Positions 6,407-15,189 of a stretch of DNA of 64,000 bases are shown piece after piece (position 1 is the stretch's first letter; each line of letters opens with the position of its first letter). This DNA comes from Gammaproteobacteria bacterium. Its GTDB lineage: Bacteria; Pseudomonadota; Gammaproteobacteria; Pseudomonadales; Alcanivoracaceae. Made by a program: the position numbers and the translations under genes. Location: contig JAGPVL010000035.1 of assembly GCA_018067045.1 (NCBI GenBank), positions 1 through 64,000 of the forward strand, given 5' to 3'. The notes under the pieces were generated by a model. The model was not told where the DNA came from. It did not search any database and worked only from the letters and a program-made list of their open reading frames with translations.

Positions 6407-7441
6407 TTATGGCATGATGCCCGAACTGTGTGTACGGCGATACTCGCCTGGGGCGCAGCCTTCCCAGCGCTTAAAAGCGTGGTAGAAATTTGCTGTGTCT
6501 GAGAAACCAAGTTGCTCGGCAATCTTGCCCATATCACAGCGCTGATTACCCAGCATCGCGCAGGCACGTTCATGACGCACTGTATCGCGCAAGTGCGCGA
6601 AGGTTGTCTCTTCATGTGCCAAACGGCGCTGCAGGGTTCGCGCGGTCATACTCATGGACGACGCGATCGCCTCGACCGTGGTTTCTTCTTCCCCTAACCG
6701 CTGGGTCAGAATTTGCAATACCTGTCCGGCCACCCCTTGCACGCGCGCCAGTTGCTGCAAGGTATCGTTCGCCACCAAACGTAAATGCTGATGATACTTT
6801 GGATAAGCTGACGCCAGAGGCGTATCAAGAATGCTGGACTCCACTTCGAGAAAATTCACTTCGCAATTAAACTCAATTGGAGCTAAAAAAACCTCATGAT
6901 AAAGCGTTAGATCAACTGGCTCAGCATGCGTAAACCCAACACGACTTAACGGCAAGTTCCCGCTCATCAACGAACGACCGATCGCCACCAAACTCGACGC
7001 CACTAACTCAGCGTGCGGGCGGCTATGGGCAAACTTTAGCGAGGTATTGGGCGTGACGCTTAAGCGCGTTAACGTTGCGCTGCGCTGGAGCGAAAACTCA
7101 AGATAAGGTACTAGAAGGTTTTTATAGGCCAGCAAGGCCTCTAATGCATCATCGAGTGTATTACTGGTCGCCAGCAAATTGCCGAGCAAATCGAGTTTGC
7201 CGTGATGGTTCTCTCGTCCAACCACCAAGCCAAAATACGGGTTATCGGCCATAGCAAATGTCGCCGACAATAGCGCATCAAGCTGCTCAAGCTTAAAAAA
7301 ACGATCGGCGCGGCCAATGCTATCGGCATCAATCTTAGCGGCTTCAAAAACAGCCGGCACATTGATCCGATTCTTTAGAGCAATTTCCAATAGCTCCGGT
7401 AAGACCCGAGCTGAAAGTAAGGTATAAGTCATTGTCGCCAC
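6407..7441 (-). CDS. AraC-family transcriptional regulator
   Basis: 344 residues. The N-terminal ~190 residues match the arabinose-binding-like domain of the OruR/ArgR-type AraC group (LLGNLLATSNTLDDALEALL, then LTRLSVTPN). The C-terminal ~100 residues are two HTH motifs: ASSMSMTARTLQRRL and IAEQLGFSDTANFYHAFKRWEGCAPGEYRR, the AraC signature. Cytoplasmic DNA-binding protein. It is divergent from the SRPBCC gene at 7583 (140-bp gap), which is therefore a likely target. Start taken as GTG 7441 behind AGGGAT; ATG 7432 is the alternative. Effector unknown. Confidence 0.88.
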   Translation of the reverse strand: MATMTYTLLSARVLPELLEIALKNRINVPAVFEAAKIDADSIGRADRFFKLEQLDALLSATFAMADNPYFGLVVGRENHHGKLDLLGNLLATSNTLDDALEALLAYKNLLVPYLEFSLQRSATLTRLSVTPNTSLKFAHSRPHAELVASSLVAIGRSLMSGNLPLSRVGFTHAEPVDLTLYHEVFLAPIEFNCEVNFLEVESSILDTPLASAYPKYHQHLRLVANDTLQQLARVQGVAGQVLQILTQRLGEEETTVEAIASSMSMTARTLQRRLAHEETTFAHLRDTVRHERACAMLGNQRCDMGKIAEQLGFSDTANFYHAFKRWEGCAPGEYRRTHSSGIMP

Positions 7442-7582
7442 ATCATCCCTGTGTGGAATTGAAATTAGGTTATGACGCGGTACTGGTCAATGGTTCTTTC
7501 CGGTCATTTTAGTTGGCACAAAACGCTCTGGTACCATTTACCGATGGCCGGTACTCTAGACCCCAATTATTGGGAGGCCAAA

Positions 7583-8014
7583 ATGTTGAAACGCTTTTAT
7601 ACCGATCTTGTCACCGAAGCTCAGGTTCCGGCACGGCAGGCATACCGCTTTTTCTGCCACATCGATGACTGGAAAGACTGGTCCAGTGTCATTGCCAATG
7701 CACGCTTATTTGGCGGCGAATGGACGAAAGGTGCTTTTCTGATGTTTGCACCGAAACTCGATGGCCTGCCGGCCGTACCGATCGTCGTTCGACTACTCGA
7801 CATCCAACCCGATCGTTCCATTAGCTGGGGGCTAGAATTTCCAGGCGCACGAATTGTCCACCGCTTCTCTTTTGTTCCCGTTGACGATGGTGCCTGTCGC
7901 ATTCATCACGAAGAATGGTCCGAAGGATTGCTAACACTATTAGTCTGGCCTGCGGGGAAGCTCATTCAGAAATTTAACAACCGGTTTGCGAAAGAGCTCG
8001 CATCGATGTTCTAA
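7583..8014 (+). CDS. SRPBCC (START-like) family protein
   Basis: 143 residues with the polyketide-cyclase/START-like pattern: N-terminal helix-strand with W-rich segment (FFCHIDDWKDWSSVIANARLFGGEW), then beta strands (GAFLMFAPKLDGLPAVPIVVR) and a long C-terminal helix. Members bind hydrophobic small molecules; the ligand here is unknown. Start is ATG 7583 directly after GGGAGG; the frame is open further upstream (to 7472) but without a better signal. Divergent from the AraC-type regulator at 7441. Confidence 0.8.
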   Translation: MLKRFYTDLVTEAQVPARQAYRFFCHIDDWKDWSSVIANARLFGGEWTKGAFLMFAPKLDGLPAVPIVVRLLDIQPDRSISWGLEFPGARIVHRFSFVPVDDGACRIHHEEWSEGLLTLLVWPAGKLIQKFNNRFAKELASMF

Positions 8015-8074
8015 ATGAGCGCTCCAAATTACGGCTCTACAGTAACGCTTGAATAAAATTAGATTGTATTCAGC

Positions 8075-8101
8075 AAGGTGGGCGGCACGCCGCTCACCTT
8101 T
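8075..8101 (+). terminator. Hairpin after SRPBCC gene
   Basis: AAGGTGGGCGGC pairs with GCCGCTCACCTT (one G-T wobble) around a very short loop, 60 bp past the stop. The downstream T tract is weak (TTTCA). Confidence 0.5.
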
Positions 8102-8174
8102 CACATTACCTTCAATATCAAGCGTCTAGTCTGAATGTTTTAAAACCTAGTTTGAATTCTGAACAATAAGGCAT

Positions 8175-10772
8175 ATGCCACGCGGAACCTTGCTTATGAC
8201 GTCCATGATTTATAATGCCTACCGACACCTCGTTCTCCGTCATCCCGGAGTCTGGCTGATACTCATTACTCTCATTTCAGCCGCGGCAGGATATCAGCTT
8301 CAAGGTTTCCATTTAGATGCCTCTTCCGAATCCCTTGTCCTCGAAAATGATCAAGCACTGGATTACTACCGCACCATTTCAAAACGTTATGGCGGAAGTG
8401 ATTTTCTAGTGGTCGCATACACGCCTAAAGAAGGTGAACTCTTTACTAAAAAAGCACTGCAACAGCTCGACGCCCTACACTCAGACTTAAAAACCGTTGA
8501 GCAGATTGATTCTGTCTATTCTGTATTAGACGTACCGTTACTTTTTAGTCCGCCAACCAGCTTTTCCGCACTCGCTCAAGGTTACCGCACCCTGCGTGAT
8601 GAAGACGTAGATCTGGATATGGCACGTGCTGAATTTATTCAAGAGAATCCCGTTTATAAAGGTATGCTCGTCAGTCCAGACGGAAATACCACCGCGTTAC
8701 TTATTCGCCTTAATCGCGACGAGGAATACTTTACCTTACTCAACCAACGCGATGCGTTAACTGAAGCGGTTAAATCTGGCGACACGAGCGACGACACACA
8801 ACAAGCATTGCTGCACGCAAAGCAGGCGTACAGCGAATACAATACTCAGCGACAAAATGCCCAAGCAGAAATGATTGCTCAGGTTCGTGCAGTAGTACGT
8901 TATCACGATGATAATGCGCAGATGTTTCTTGGCGGCGTACCAATGATTGCCACCGACATGATTGGCTATGTACGCAGCGATTTACAAACATTCGGCCTTG
9001 GCGTACTGCTGTTTATTCTCATTTCTCTATTGGTTATTTTTAGACAACCTCGCTGGGCGGTTCTCTCTCTACTATGCTGCGCCGTTGCAACCTTGTGGCT
9101 CAGCGGCCTAATCGGCACCCTCGGTTGGAAAGTCACCATTATTAGCTCCAACTATGTGTCACTCATGCTGATCATCACCATGTCGATCACCATCCACCTC
9201 ATTGTTCGATTTCGCGAGCTACAAAAAGAACATCCCGATAAAGACCAAACGTGGCTCACCAACGAAACAGTTCGCCTGATGGCGCGTCCTTCCATCTATA
9301 TGATTCTCACAACAATGGTTGGCTTTTCATCGCTTGTGTTTAGCGATATTCGTCCGGTGATCGATTTTGGCTTGATGATGACCATCGGCATTGGTACGTC
9401 ATTGCTGCTGTGCTACTTGCTCTTCCCTGCTTTTCTCAAACACCTTAAGCCCGCCCCCATAGACCAAGGGAATGACTTTACCCAAAGCCTGACTCTCGGC
9501 TTTGCCACGGTAACGGAAAAATTCAGCAAAGCCGCACTTGCTATCGCGCTCTGCATCGGCGTAATCGCCCTCGTCGGCATGACACAGTTAACCGTGGAAA
9601 ATCGCTTTATTGATTACTTCCAAAAAGATACCGAAATTCATCAAGGCATGGTGTTGATTGATCAAAAACTTGGCGGGACAACGCCGCTGGATATCATTAT
9701 CGATGCACCGGTTCAGGAGGCGCGTGCGGGGAACGCGATAGACGCCTCTGATGATGGGTTTTCAGATGACGGCTTTTCTGACGATGGGTTCAGCGACGAC
9801 AGTTTTGGTGACAGTTTTTCTGAAGGAGATTTTGACGGCGGCTTCGAGACAAACAGCAATGTCCCGGAAAAATCGCTGGCCGATGCTTACTGGTATACCC
9901 CGCAGCGACTAGAACAATTAGTTGAAATACAGCAGTGGCTGAGCGACATGCCGGAAACTGGCAAAGTATTATCCCTCGCAACGACCTATGAGACCGCCGA
10001 AAAACTTAACAATGGCCCGTTAAGCTATGTTCAGCTGATGCTCCTCTCCAGCTTTATTCCGGAAGATTTACGCAACCAACTTGTACAACCTTATCTATCA
10101 GACGACGGCAACCAAATTCGTATTTCGGTACGCATTATCGATTCAAACAAGGAACTCAATCGCGATGCCCTGCTCAAGAAAATAGAGTCTGAAATCGTTG
10201 AGAAATTTGATCTACAGCCAGAACAAGTTCATCTCACCGGCGCGATGGTGCTATACAACAATTTATTGCAAAGCCTATTTGACTCGCAAATCAAAACGAT
10301 GGGGCTCGTCTTTGTCGCCATATTTGTGATGTTGTTGGTACTTCTGCGGAGCTTACCCATCGCCCTTATCTCCATGGCGCCGAGCATACTCAGCGCCGGA
10401 TTAATTCTTGGCATTATGGGATGGATTGGCCTACCGCTAGATATGATGACGATTACCATCGCCGCCATCACCGTGGGCATCGCGGTAGATGACAGCATTC
10501 ACTACATACATCGCTATCGTGAAGAGTTTCCGCATGACAATGATTACGTTGCGGCTATGAAACGCTGCCACGCCTCCATTGGTAAAGCGATGTACTACAC
10601 GTCGATCACGATCATTGCTGGCTTTTCGATACTGACTCTGTCGAACTTTAATCCCACCGTTTACTTCGGCGTGCTAACAGGACTAGCGATGCTAATGGCA
10701 CTGCTCTGTAACCTAACGCTATTGCCCGCGCTGCTGATTACGTTCCGACCGAAAATACCGGCACTTAACTAA
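8175..10772 (+). CDS. RND/MMPL-superfamily exporter
   Basis: 865 residues, a duplicated RND topology in the inner membrane. TM1 is near 25-42, and a periplasmic loop follows (~45-270). TM2-6 are at ~275-420 (GVLLFILISLLVIFRQP), TM7 near 450-470, a second loop spans ~475-700, and TM8-12 run to the end (MKRCHASIGKAMYYTSITI). The paired GxxxDDS-like segment (VGIAVDDSIHY) is a hallmark of this predicted-exporter group. The second loop carries an acidic repeat at about residues 525-558 with four DD(G/S)F(S/G) pentads. Substrate unknown; relatives move lipids or hopanoids. ATG 8175 has a weak AAGG; ATG 8196 or 8205 are alternatives. Confidence 0.85.
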   Translation: MPRGTLLMTSMIYNAYRHLVLRHPGVWLILITLISAAAGYQLQGFHLDASSESLVLENDQALDYYRTISKRYGGSDFLVVAYTPKEGELFTKKALQQLDALHSDLKTVEQIDSVYSVLDVPLLFSPPTSFSALAQGYRTLRDEDVDLDMARAEFIQENPVYKGMLVSPDGNTTALLIRLNRDEEYFTLLNQRDALTEAVKSGDTSDDTQQALLHAKQAYSEYNTQRQNAQAEMIAQVRAVVRYHDDNAQMFLGGVPMIATDMIGYVRSDLQTFGLGVLLFILISLLVIFRQPRWAVLSLLCCAVATLWLSGLIGTLGWKVTIISSNYVSLMLIITMSITIHLIVRFRELQKEHPDKDQTWLTNETVRLMARPSIYMILTTMVGFSSLVFSDIRPVIDFGLMMTIGIGTSLLLCYLLFPAFLKHLKPAPIDQGNDFTQSLTLGFATVTEKFSKAALAIALCIGVIALVGMTQLTVENRFIDYFQKDTEIHQGMVLIDQKLGGTTPLDIIIDAPVQEARAGNAIDASDDGFSDDGFSDDGFSDDSFGDSFSEGDFDGGFETNSNVPEKSLADAYWYTPQRLEQLVEIQQWLSDMPETGKVLSLATTYETAEKLNNGPLSYVQLMLLSSFIPEDLRNQLVQPYLSDDGNQIRISVRIIDSNKELNRDALLKKIESEIVEKFDLQPEQVHLTGAMVLYNNLLQSLFDSQIKTMGLVFVAIFVMLLVLLRSLPIALISMAPSILSAGLILGIMGWIGLPLDMMTITIAAITVGIAVDDSIHYIHRYREEFPHDNDYVAAMKRCHASIGKAMYYTSITIIAGFSILTLSNFNPTVYFGVLTGLAMLMALLCNLTLLPALLITFRPKIPALN

Positions 10773-10798
10773 AGGGCTTCTATACAACTCCCTAATCA

Positions 10799-10882
10799 GG
10801 AAAGAAATCGCTGCGAGCAAGCTCCCACAAAAACATCAAGCCGCACCACCTTGTGGGAGGTTGCTTGCAAGCGAAATCTTTC
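10799..10882. repeat. REP-like inverted pair
   Basis: 10799-10830 and the reverse complement of 10851-10882 match over about 32 nt (core CTCCCACAA / TTGTGGGAG with GCTTGCAAGCG tails). The same family occurs at 62170-62342. It resembles the GTGGGAG REP sequences of pseudomonads. It lies just after the exporter gene and may end its transcript. Confidence 0.8.
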
Positions 10883-10937
10883 CTCCGGTTAGCCGAATTA
10901 CAGTCTCGCTCGGCATCTAAAATCTCGCTGAACAACA

Positions 10938-11594
10938 CTATGAAGAACAGGGATAGCTATCGCTGAAAACGGCACCACTAAGATCTTTACGCCGCTTCCA
11001 ATTCAATGTTTCTAGCTCTGGCATGGAAAAGAACTCTTTGACGTAACCAACGCACAAGTACGCCACCAGTTTGTTTTCTTGCGGAGCGTTCAACGTTTCT
11101 TTCACCGATTCAGGATCAAGAATACTGACCCAACCGAGCCCCAAATTCATTGCCCTAGCCATAAGCCACATATTCTGGATGGCGCAGACCACGCTGTACT
11201 CCCCTACTTCAATCATACTATTTTGGCCAAGCACCGGCTCCGTCGGCGGCGTATAAAAGACGGCAATATTCACCGGTGCCTCTCGGATCCCTTCAAGCTT
11301 TAAAGTTTGATATAAGCGCTGCTTCTCATCCTTAAAGGTCTGCGCTGCTTTGTTATTTTCGCTCTCGAAATTGGCCGCAATTTTCGCTTTGATCTGCGCA
11401 TCACGAATCACAACAAATTCCCACGGCTGAGAAAAACCCACAGACGGCGCCAGCGACGCGCACTGAAGAAGTTTACTCACGCATTCATCTGATACCGGAT
11501 CATGGCGAAAATTGTTTCCACGAATATCTCGACGATGAAGCATAAGCGCTTCAAGCGTCTGTCGGTCGCTCAGGGAGAAGTTTCGATTTTTCAT
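10938..11594 (-). CDS. bluB: 5,6-dimethylbenzimidazole synthase (BluB-type flavin destructase)
   Basis: 218 residues of the nitroreductase fold. BluB converts reduced FMN and O2 into dimethylbenzimidazole, the lower ligand of vitamin B12. Family features visible: RRDIR near residue 18, LAPSVGFSQPWEFVV, YQTLKLEGIREAPVNIAV, and GLGWVSIL. These separate BluB from ordinary nitroreductases. No other cobalamin gene lies nearby. Start ATG 11594 is preferred (GGA about 10 bp upstream); ATG 11609 is possible. Downstream of fieF on the same strand with an 83-bp gap. Confidence 0.85.
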   Translation of the reverse strand: MKNRNFSLSDRQTLEALMLHRRDIRGNNFRHDPVSDECVSKLLQCASLAPSVGFSQPWEFVVIRDAQIKAKIAANFESENNKAAQTFKDEKQRLYQTLKLEGIREAPVNIAVFYTPPTEPVLGQNSMIEVGEYSVVCAIQNMWLMARAMNLGLGWVSILDPESVKETLNAPQENKLVAYLCVGYVKEFFSMPELETLNWKRRKDLSGAVFSDSYPCSS

Positions 11595-11677
11595 AGCGTG
11601 TTCATCCAAGCAGCAGGCTGTTCATCCGGCACCGGATAATCGCTCAATCATAGAAGGGAAAAGTGCAGCCGCTCGTG

Positions 11678-12595
11678 CTAAGAGCGTTCCGTCTCAACGG
11701 GCACCGCAACAAGCGGGCTCGCTTTCACGGGGTCTTCGTGAATAATCACGTCCGCCATGGGGTAGCGTTCGCGTATTTTCATCTCGATACTTTCCGCCAA
11801 ATCATGCGCTTCGCGCAGTGATAGGTGTTCATCCATATCAACATGCAACTGAATAAACTGAGTACGGCCAGACTGCCGAGTACGCAACTGATGAAAGCCG
11901 AGCGCCTGTGGATGCTGGCCAACAATAGCACTGACATCTTCACGAACATCACCCGGAATTTCTCGATCGAGCAATAGCTGTGCCGACTCCGACCCAATAC
12001 CCCACGCCGCTTTCAGAATATACAAGGCAATCAGCATAGCGACCGTGCCATCTACCCAAAGATGGCCGTATAGCGACGCAATTAACGCCATGATGATGCC
12101 GACGTTAACTGCTAGATCAGAAAGGTAATGCAGTGAATCCGCCTCAATCGCCGTAGAGCCGGTACGCTTCACTGTGTAGCGCTGCAACAATAACAGCAAG
12201 AATGTCAGCACGATGGAGATCACCATCACCCAAATCGCTAAACCAATTTCGGCGGTGGCTTGCGGTGCAATCAATTTCTCAATCGCCTCTTTGCCAAGAA
12301 AAATCGCCGAGATGGCAATCAATCCCGCTTGGCCTAACCCCGCCAACGCCTCCGCCTTACCATGACCAAAGCGATGCTCTTCATCGGCCGGCTGCAAAGA
12401 ATAACGAATCGCAAAAAAATTAATTAGCGAGGCAAAACTATCCATGACCGAATCAAGCAATGAGGCAAGCAATGAAACAGACCCGCTAAGGTGCCAAACG
12501 CCGCCTTTTAGAATAATCAACGCGACCGCCATAATCACCGATGCGGCACCGGTAATCAGCAATAAGCTATGATCAGAACGACTGGCAAGTGACAT
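11678..12595 (-). CDS. fieF: Cation diffusion facilitator, FieF type (Zn/Fe efflux)
   Basis: 305 residues, six predicted TM segments in the first ~210 residues, then a cytoplasmic metal-binding domain. The transport-site residues are present: Asp-x3-Asp in SLLDSVMDS and His-x3-Asp in SLHYLSDL. An HRFGHGKAEALA loop is typical. It exchanges divalent metal for protons at the inner membrane. It starts 6 bp after the nlpD stop, where rpoS would be expected in many relatives. Confidence 0.9.
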   Translation of the reverse strand: MSLASRSDHSLLLITGAASVIMAVALIILKGGVWHLSGSVSLLASLLDSVMDSFASLINFFAIRYSLQPADEEHRFGHGKAEALAGLGQAGLIAISAIFLGKEAIEKLIAPQATAEIGLAIWVMVISIVLTFLLLLLQRYTVKRTGSTAIEADSLHYLSDLAVNVGIIMALIASLYGHLWVDGTVAMLIALYILKAAWGIGSESAQLLLDREIPGDVREDVSAIVGQHPQALGFHQLRTRQSGRTQFIQLHVDMDEHLSLREAHDLAESIEMKIRERYPMADVIIHEDPVKASPLVAVPVETERS

Positions 12596-12601
12596 CGGGT
12601 G

Positions 12602-13468
12602 CTATTTCCTTGGTAGAACGGTCATTGGATCAATCGGCGTACCGTCACGGCGCACCTCAAAGTGTAACTGCGTGCGGAACGTACCGCTGGCACCCATTGT
12701 CGCAATGCGCTCGCCCGCGTTAACCGTCTGCCCTTCTTTCACCAGCATCTGCTGATTGTGCGCATAGGCGCTCAACCAGCGCTCGCTGTGTTTAATAATA
12801 AGCAAATTGCCATAACCGGTTAGACCATCACCACGATATACCACCACACCGTTTGCCGCCGCACGCACAGGATCACCGGCATGGCCATCAATCGATATGC
12901 CGTGCTGGCCAACGGTTGTTTTCGAATACTGACTAATCACGTTACCACTAGCTGGCCAATGCCATTTAATGGGGCCCGACTGACTCGGCGGCGGCGTTTT
13001 CTTTGGCGGCGCAGCAGCGACGGTGGGTGCAGGTTTACTCACCGGCTTGCTTGTAGGCTGGGGTTTCGCCGACGGTGAAGATGGCGCGGTAGATGATCGA
13101 GACGTGCTACTAACGTTCGCGCCGCCGCGATCGAGACGAATATTTTGCCCGGGATAAATCGTATAGGGCGCTGCAATACGGTTCGCCGCTGCCAGTGTTT
13201 TAAAGTCCCAGCCGTAACGCCACGATATGGAATAAAGCGTTTCGCCGGGGCGAACCACGTGCACACCACGGGTAACCTGGGCGCGATTCGATTCTACGCC
13301 GTACTTATCAACCACCGGCGCATAGGTGGCAGCACAACTCGTTAACGTCAGCGTAGAAAGCACCACACCTAAGAGCTGGCTCATCAACATAGGCCATGCG
13401 AATAAGACGGGCCTACCGCTTCCTTTTAACCGCAAGGTTGCTTTTAAATACGTCGACAGATACGTCAT
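12602..13468 (-). CDS. nlpD: NlpD-type lipoprotein (LysM + degenerate LytM)
   Basis: About 288 residues. Signal with lipobox LTSC, then a LysM domain (VHVVRPGETLYSISWRYGWDFKTLAAANRI), a Pro/Lys/Ser-rich linker and a C-terminal M23/LytM domain. The zinc ligands are incomplete (GQHGISIDG instead of HxxxD; QLHFEVR instead of HxH), as in NlpD, which activates the amidase AmiC during septal splitting rather than cutting peptidoglycan itself. Start uncertain: ATG 13468 chosen, GTG 13513 and ATG 13390 possible. It follows the DUF368 gene. rpoS, often its downstream neighbour in gammaproteobacteria, is absent. Confidence 0.85.
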   Translation of the reverse strand: MTYLSTYLKATLRLKGSGRPVLFAWPMLMSQLLGVVLSTLTLTSCAATYAPVVDKYGVESNRAQVTRGVHVVRPGETLYSISWRYGWDFKTLAAANRIAAPYTIYPGQNIRLDRGGANVSSTSRSSTAPSSPSAKPQPTSKPVSKPAPTVAAAPPKKTPPPSQSGPIKWHWPASGNVISQYSKTTVGQHGISIDGHAGDPVRAAANGVVVYRGDGLTGYGNLLIIKHSERWLSAYAHNQQMLVKEGQTVNAGERIATMGASGTFRTQLHFEVRRDGTPIDPMTVLPRK

Positions 13469-13565
13469 CAAACCAACCGACTTCCTGTTCCGCGCCTGCA
13501 GTAGGCAAAACACTTCAACCGTTTACCGACCAATCCGTTATCGACTAGTCACTTATCAACAAACG

Positions 13566-14483
13566 CTACGCGTCCGAACGATTATGGCGCGCGTCATAAA
13601 ACCCTAGCAGTATAACAATCACCACACCGCCAAATGCCGCCAACAGTGCCGCGGTGACCATCGGGGGCAAGCCGCTAATATGATAATAAGTGTCCGGCAA
13701 CAAGTTACGCTGGGTCAAACTTCCTTCTATGTCGACACGCCAAGGCCATAGTTTGTTCAATGAACCCAGCATAAAACCGGCCAGAAGCCCCATCATCGGA
13801 TCGTGGAAGCGCGCCAAAAGCCACTTCAAAAGATGCACAAACGACAGTAAACCGATCGCACAACCAGCAACAAACATTGCCAACAACGACCAGCTACCCT
13901 GCTTTACCGCAGCCAAAATCGGCTCATACATTCCCAATAAAAGTAGAATAAAGCTGCCTGAAATGCCGGGCAGAATCATCGCGCAAATCGCCAACATTCC
14001 CGACAAGAAGAATACCAGCCCAACGCCATCATCCGTCGTCATGTGCTGCAAGCCAGGCAAGGAACCAATCCACCATGCGGCGATCGCGCCAACGGCAAAA
14101 CTGCTAAAGAGACCGATGCTATAACGTTGTACAGGCCGCAACACCAGCCAAATGCTGGCCAGAATTAAGCCGCAAAAAAATGCCCACAACGGCACGGGAT
14201 ATTCAGCCATCAGCCAAGTCAGCAAACCCGCAAACAGCCAAATACTTAAGAACATGCCGCTAAATAACGACAGTAAAAATGAAAAGTTTCCGGCTTGCCA
14301 AAATGCAGCAAACCCTTGTTGCCGCCAGACTCGCAACAAACCAAAGTGCAAACCACCGAGAGATGAAATTAGCTCTTCATAGATACCGGTAATTAACGCT
14401 AACGTGCCGCCGGACACACCGGGCACCACATCGGCGGCGCCCATTGCCATGCCGCGTAAGACCACGCCAGGGTATCGATTCAT
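13566..14483 (-). CDS. DUF368 membrane protein (PopT family, undecaprenyl-phosphate recycling candidate)
   Basis: 305 residues, about eight to ten hydrophobic segments. Family marks: N-terminal GMAMGAADVVPGVSGGTLALITGIYEEL and the central LAICAMILPGISGSFILLLLGMYEPI, two related P-G-(V/I)-S-G repeats. Work on this family in other bacteria links it to returning the C55-phosphate carrier across the inner membrane; applying that here is inference. The ATG overlaps the pcm stop by 4 bp (ATGA), so it is translationally coupled to pcm. Confidence 0.85.
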   Translation of the reverse strand: MNRYPGVVLRGMAMGAADVVPGVSGGTLALITGIYEELISSLGGLHFGLLRVWRQQGFAAFWQAGNFSFLLSLFSGMFLSIWLFAGLLTWLMAEYPVPLWAFFCGLILASIWLVLRPVQRYSIGLFSSFAVGAIAAWWIGSLPGLQHMTTDDGVGLVFFLSGMLAICAMILPGISGSFILLLLGMYEPILAAVKQGSWSLLAMFVAGCAIGLLSFVHLLKWLLARFHDPMMGLLAGFMLGSLNKLWPWRVDIEGSLTQRNLLPDTYYHISGLPPMVTAALLAAFGGVVIVILLGFYDARHNRSDA

Positions 14484-15160
14484 TTCATGATTCCGCGTTG
14501 AAACGGTACAAAACGCACAGCATCAAGACGTGTGACCTCGAAATCATCACCCACACGGTCGACCACGGTGAGCTGTTGCTGTTCTCGTTCGCCGATGGGC
14601 ATCACCAAACGACCACCATCGGCTAATTGATTCAACAAATCCTCGGGAATATCAGGACGGCCACAAGCAGCAAGGATGCCTTGAAACGGTGCTTCAGCGC
14701 TCCAGCCAAAGCCGCCATCAGCATGCTTTAGCTGCACACGCGCATAGCCCAACGCGCTCAAGCGCTTGCGTGCCTGATCCAACAGCGGGCGAATGCGCTC
14801 AACGGAATACACCTGTGTGCCGAGTGCCGCCAGTATCGAGGTTTGATAACCACAACCTGTGCCGATCTCCAGAATCTTCTCTGGAACACCTTTTTCAATC
14901 AGCAATTCCGTCATTCGCGCCACCACCCAGGGCTGCGAAATCGTTTGGCCGTGACCAATAGGCAGAGCAGTATCGTCATAGGCCTGATGGGCTAGCGCTT
15001 CATCAATAAAATAATGACGCGGCGTCATACGCATCAGATCAAGAATACGAGGGCTTTTAATCCCACTTTCCCGAAGGCGGTTCACCAACCGTTCGCGCGT
15101 TCGCGCGGAGGTCATACCGATGCCGTGCAAATTTGGTTCGTTGTCATTCATTGTTATCAT
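14480..15160 (-). CDS. pcm: Protein-L-isoaspartate O-methyltransferase
   Basis: 226 residues. Repairs isoaspartyl residues in damaged proteins using SAM. Motifs: MTPRHYFIDEALAHQAYDDTALPIGHGQTISQP region, SAM-binding EIGTGCGYQT, and the C-terminal VRFVPF. Placed between surE and a DUF368 gene; surE-pcm is the conserved stationary-phase pair. ATG 15160 or 15151 may be the start. Confidence 0.95.
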   Translation of the reverse strand: MITMNDNEPNLHGIGMTSARTRERLVNRLRESGIKSPRILDLMRMTPRHYFIDEALAHQAYDDTALPIGHGQTISQPWVVARMTELLIEKGVPEKILEIGTGCGYQTSILAALGTQVYSVERIRPLLDQARKRLSALGYARVQLKHADGGFGWSAEAPFQGILAACGRPDIPEDLLNQLADGGRLVMPIGEREQQQLTVVDRVGDDFEVTRLDAVRFVPFQRGIMK

Positions 15161-15189
15161 TCATTGTTGTAATGGGGCTCACGGCGTTA

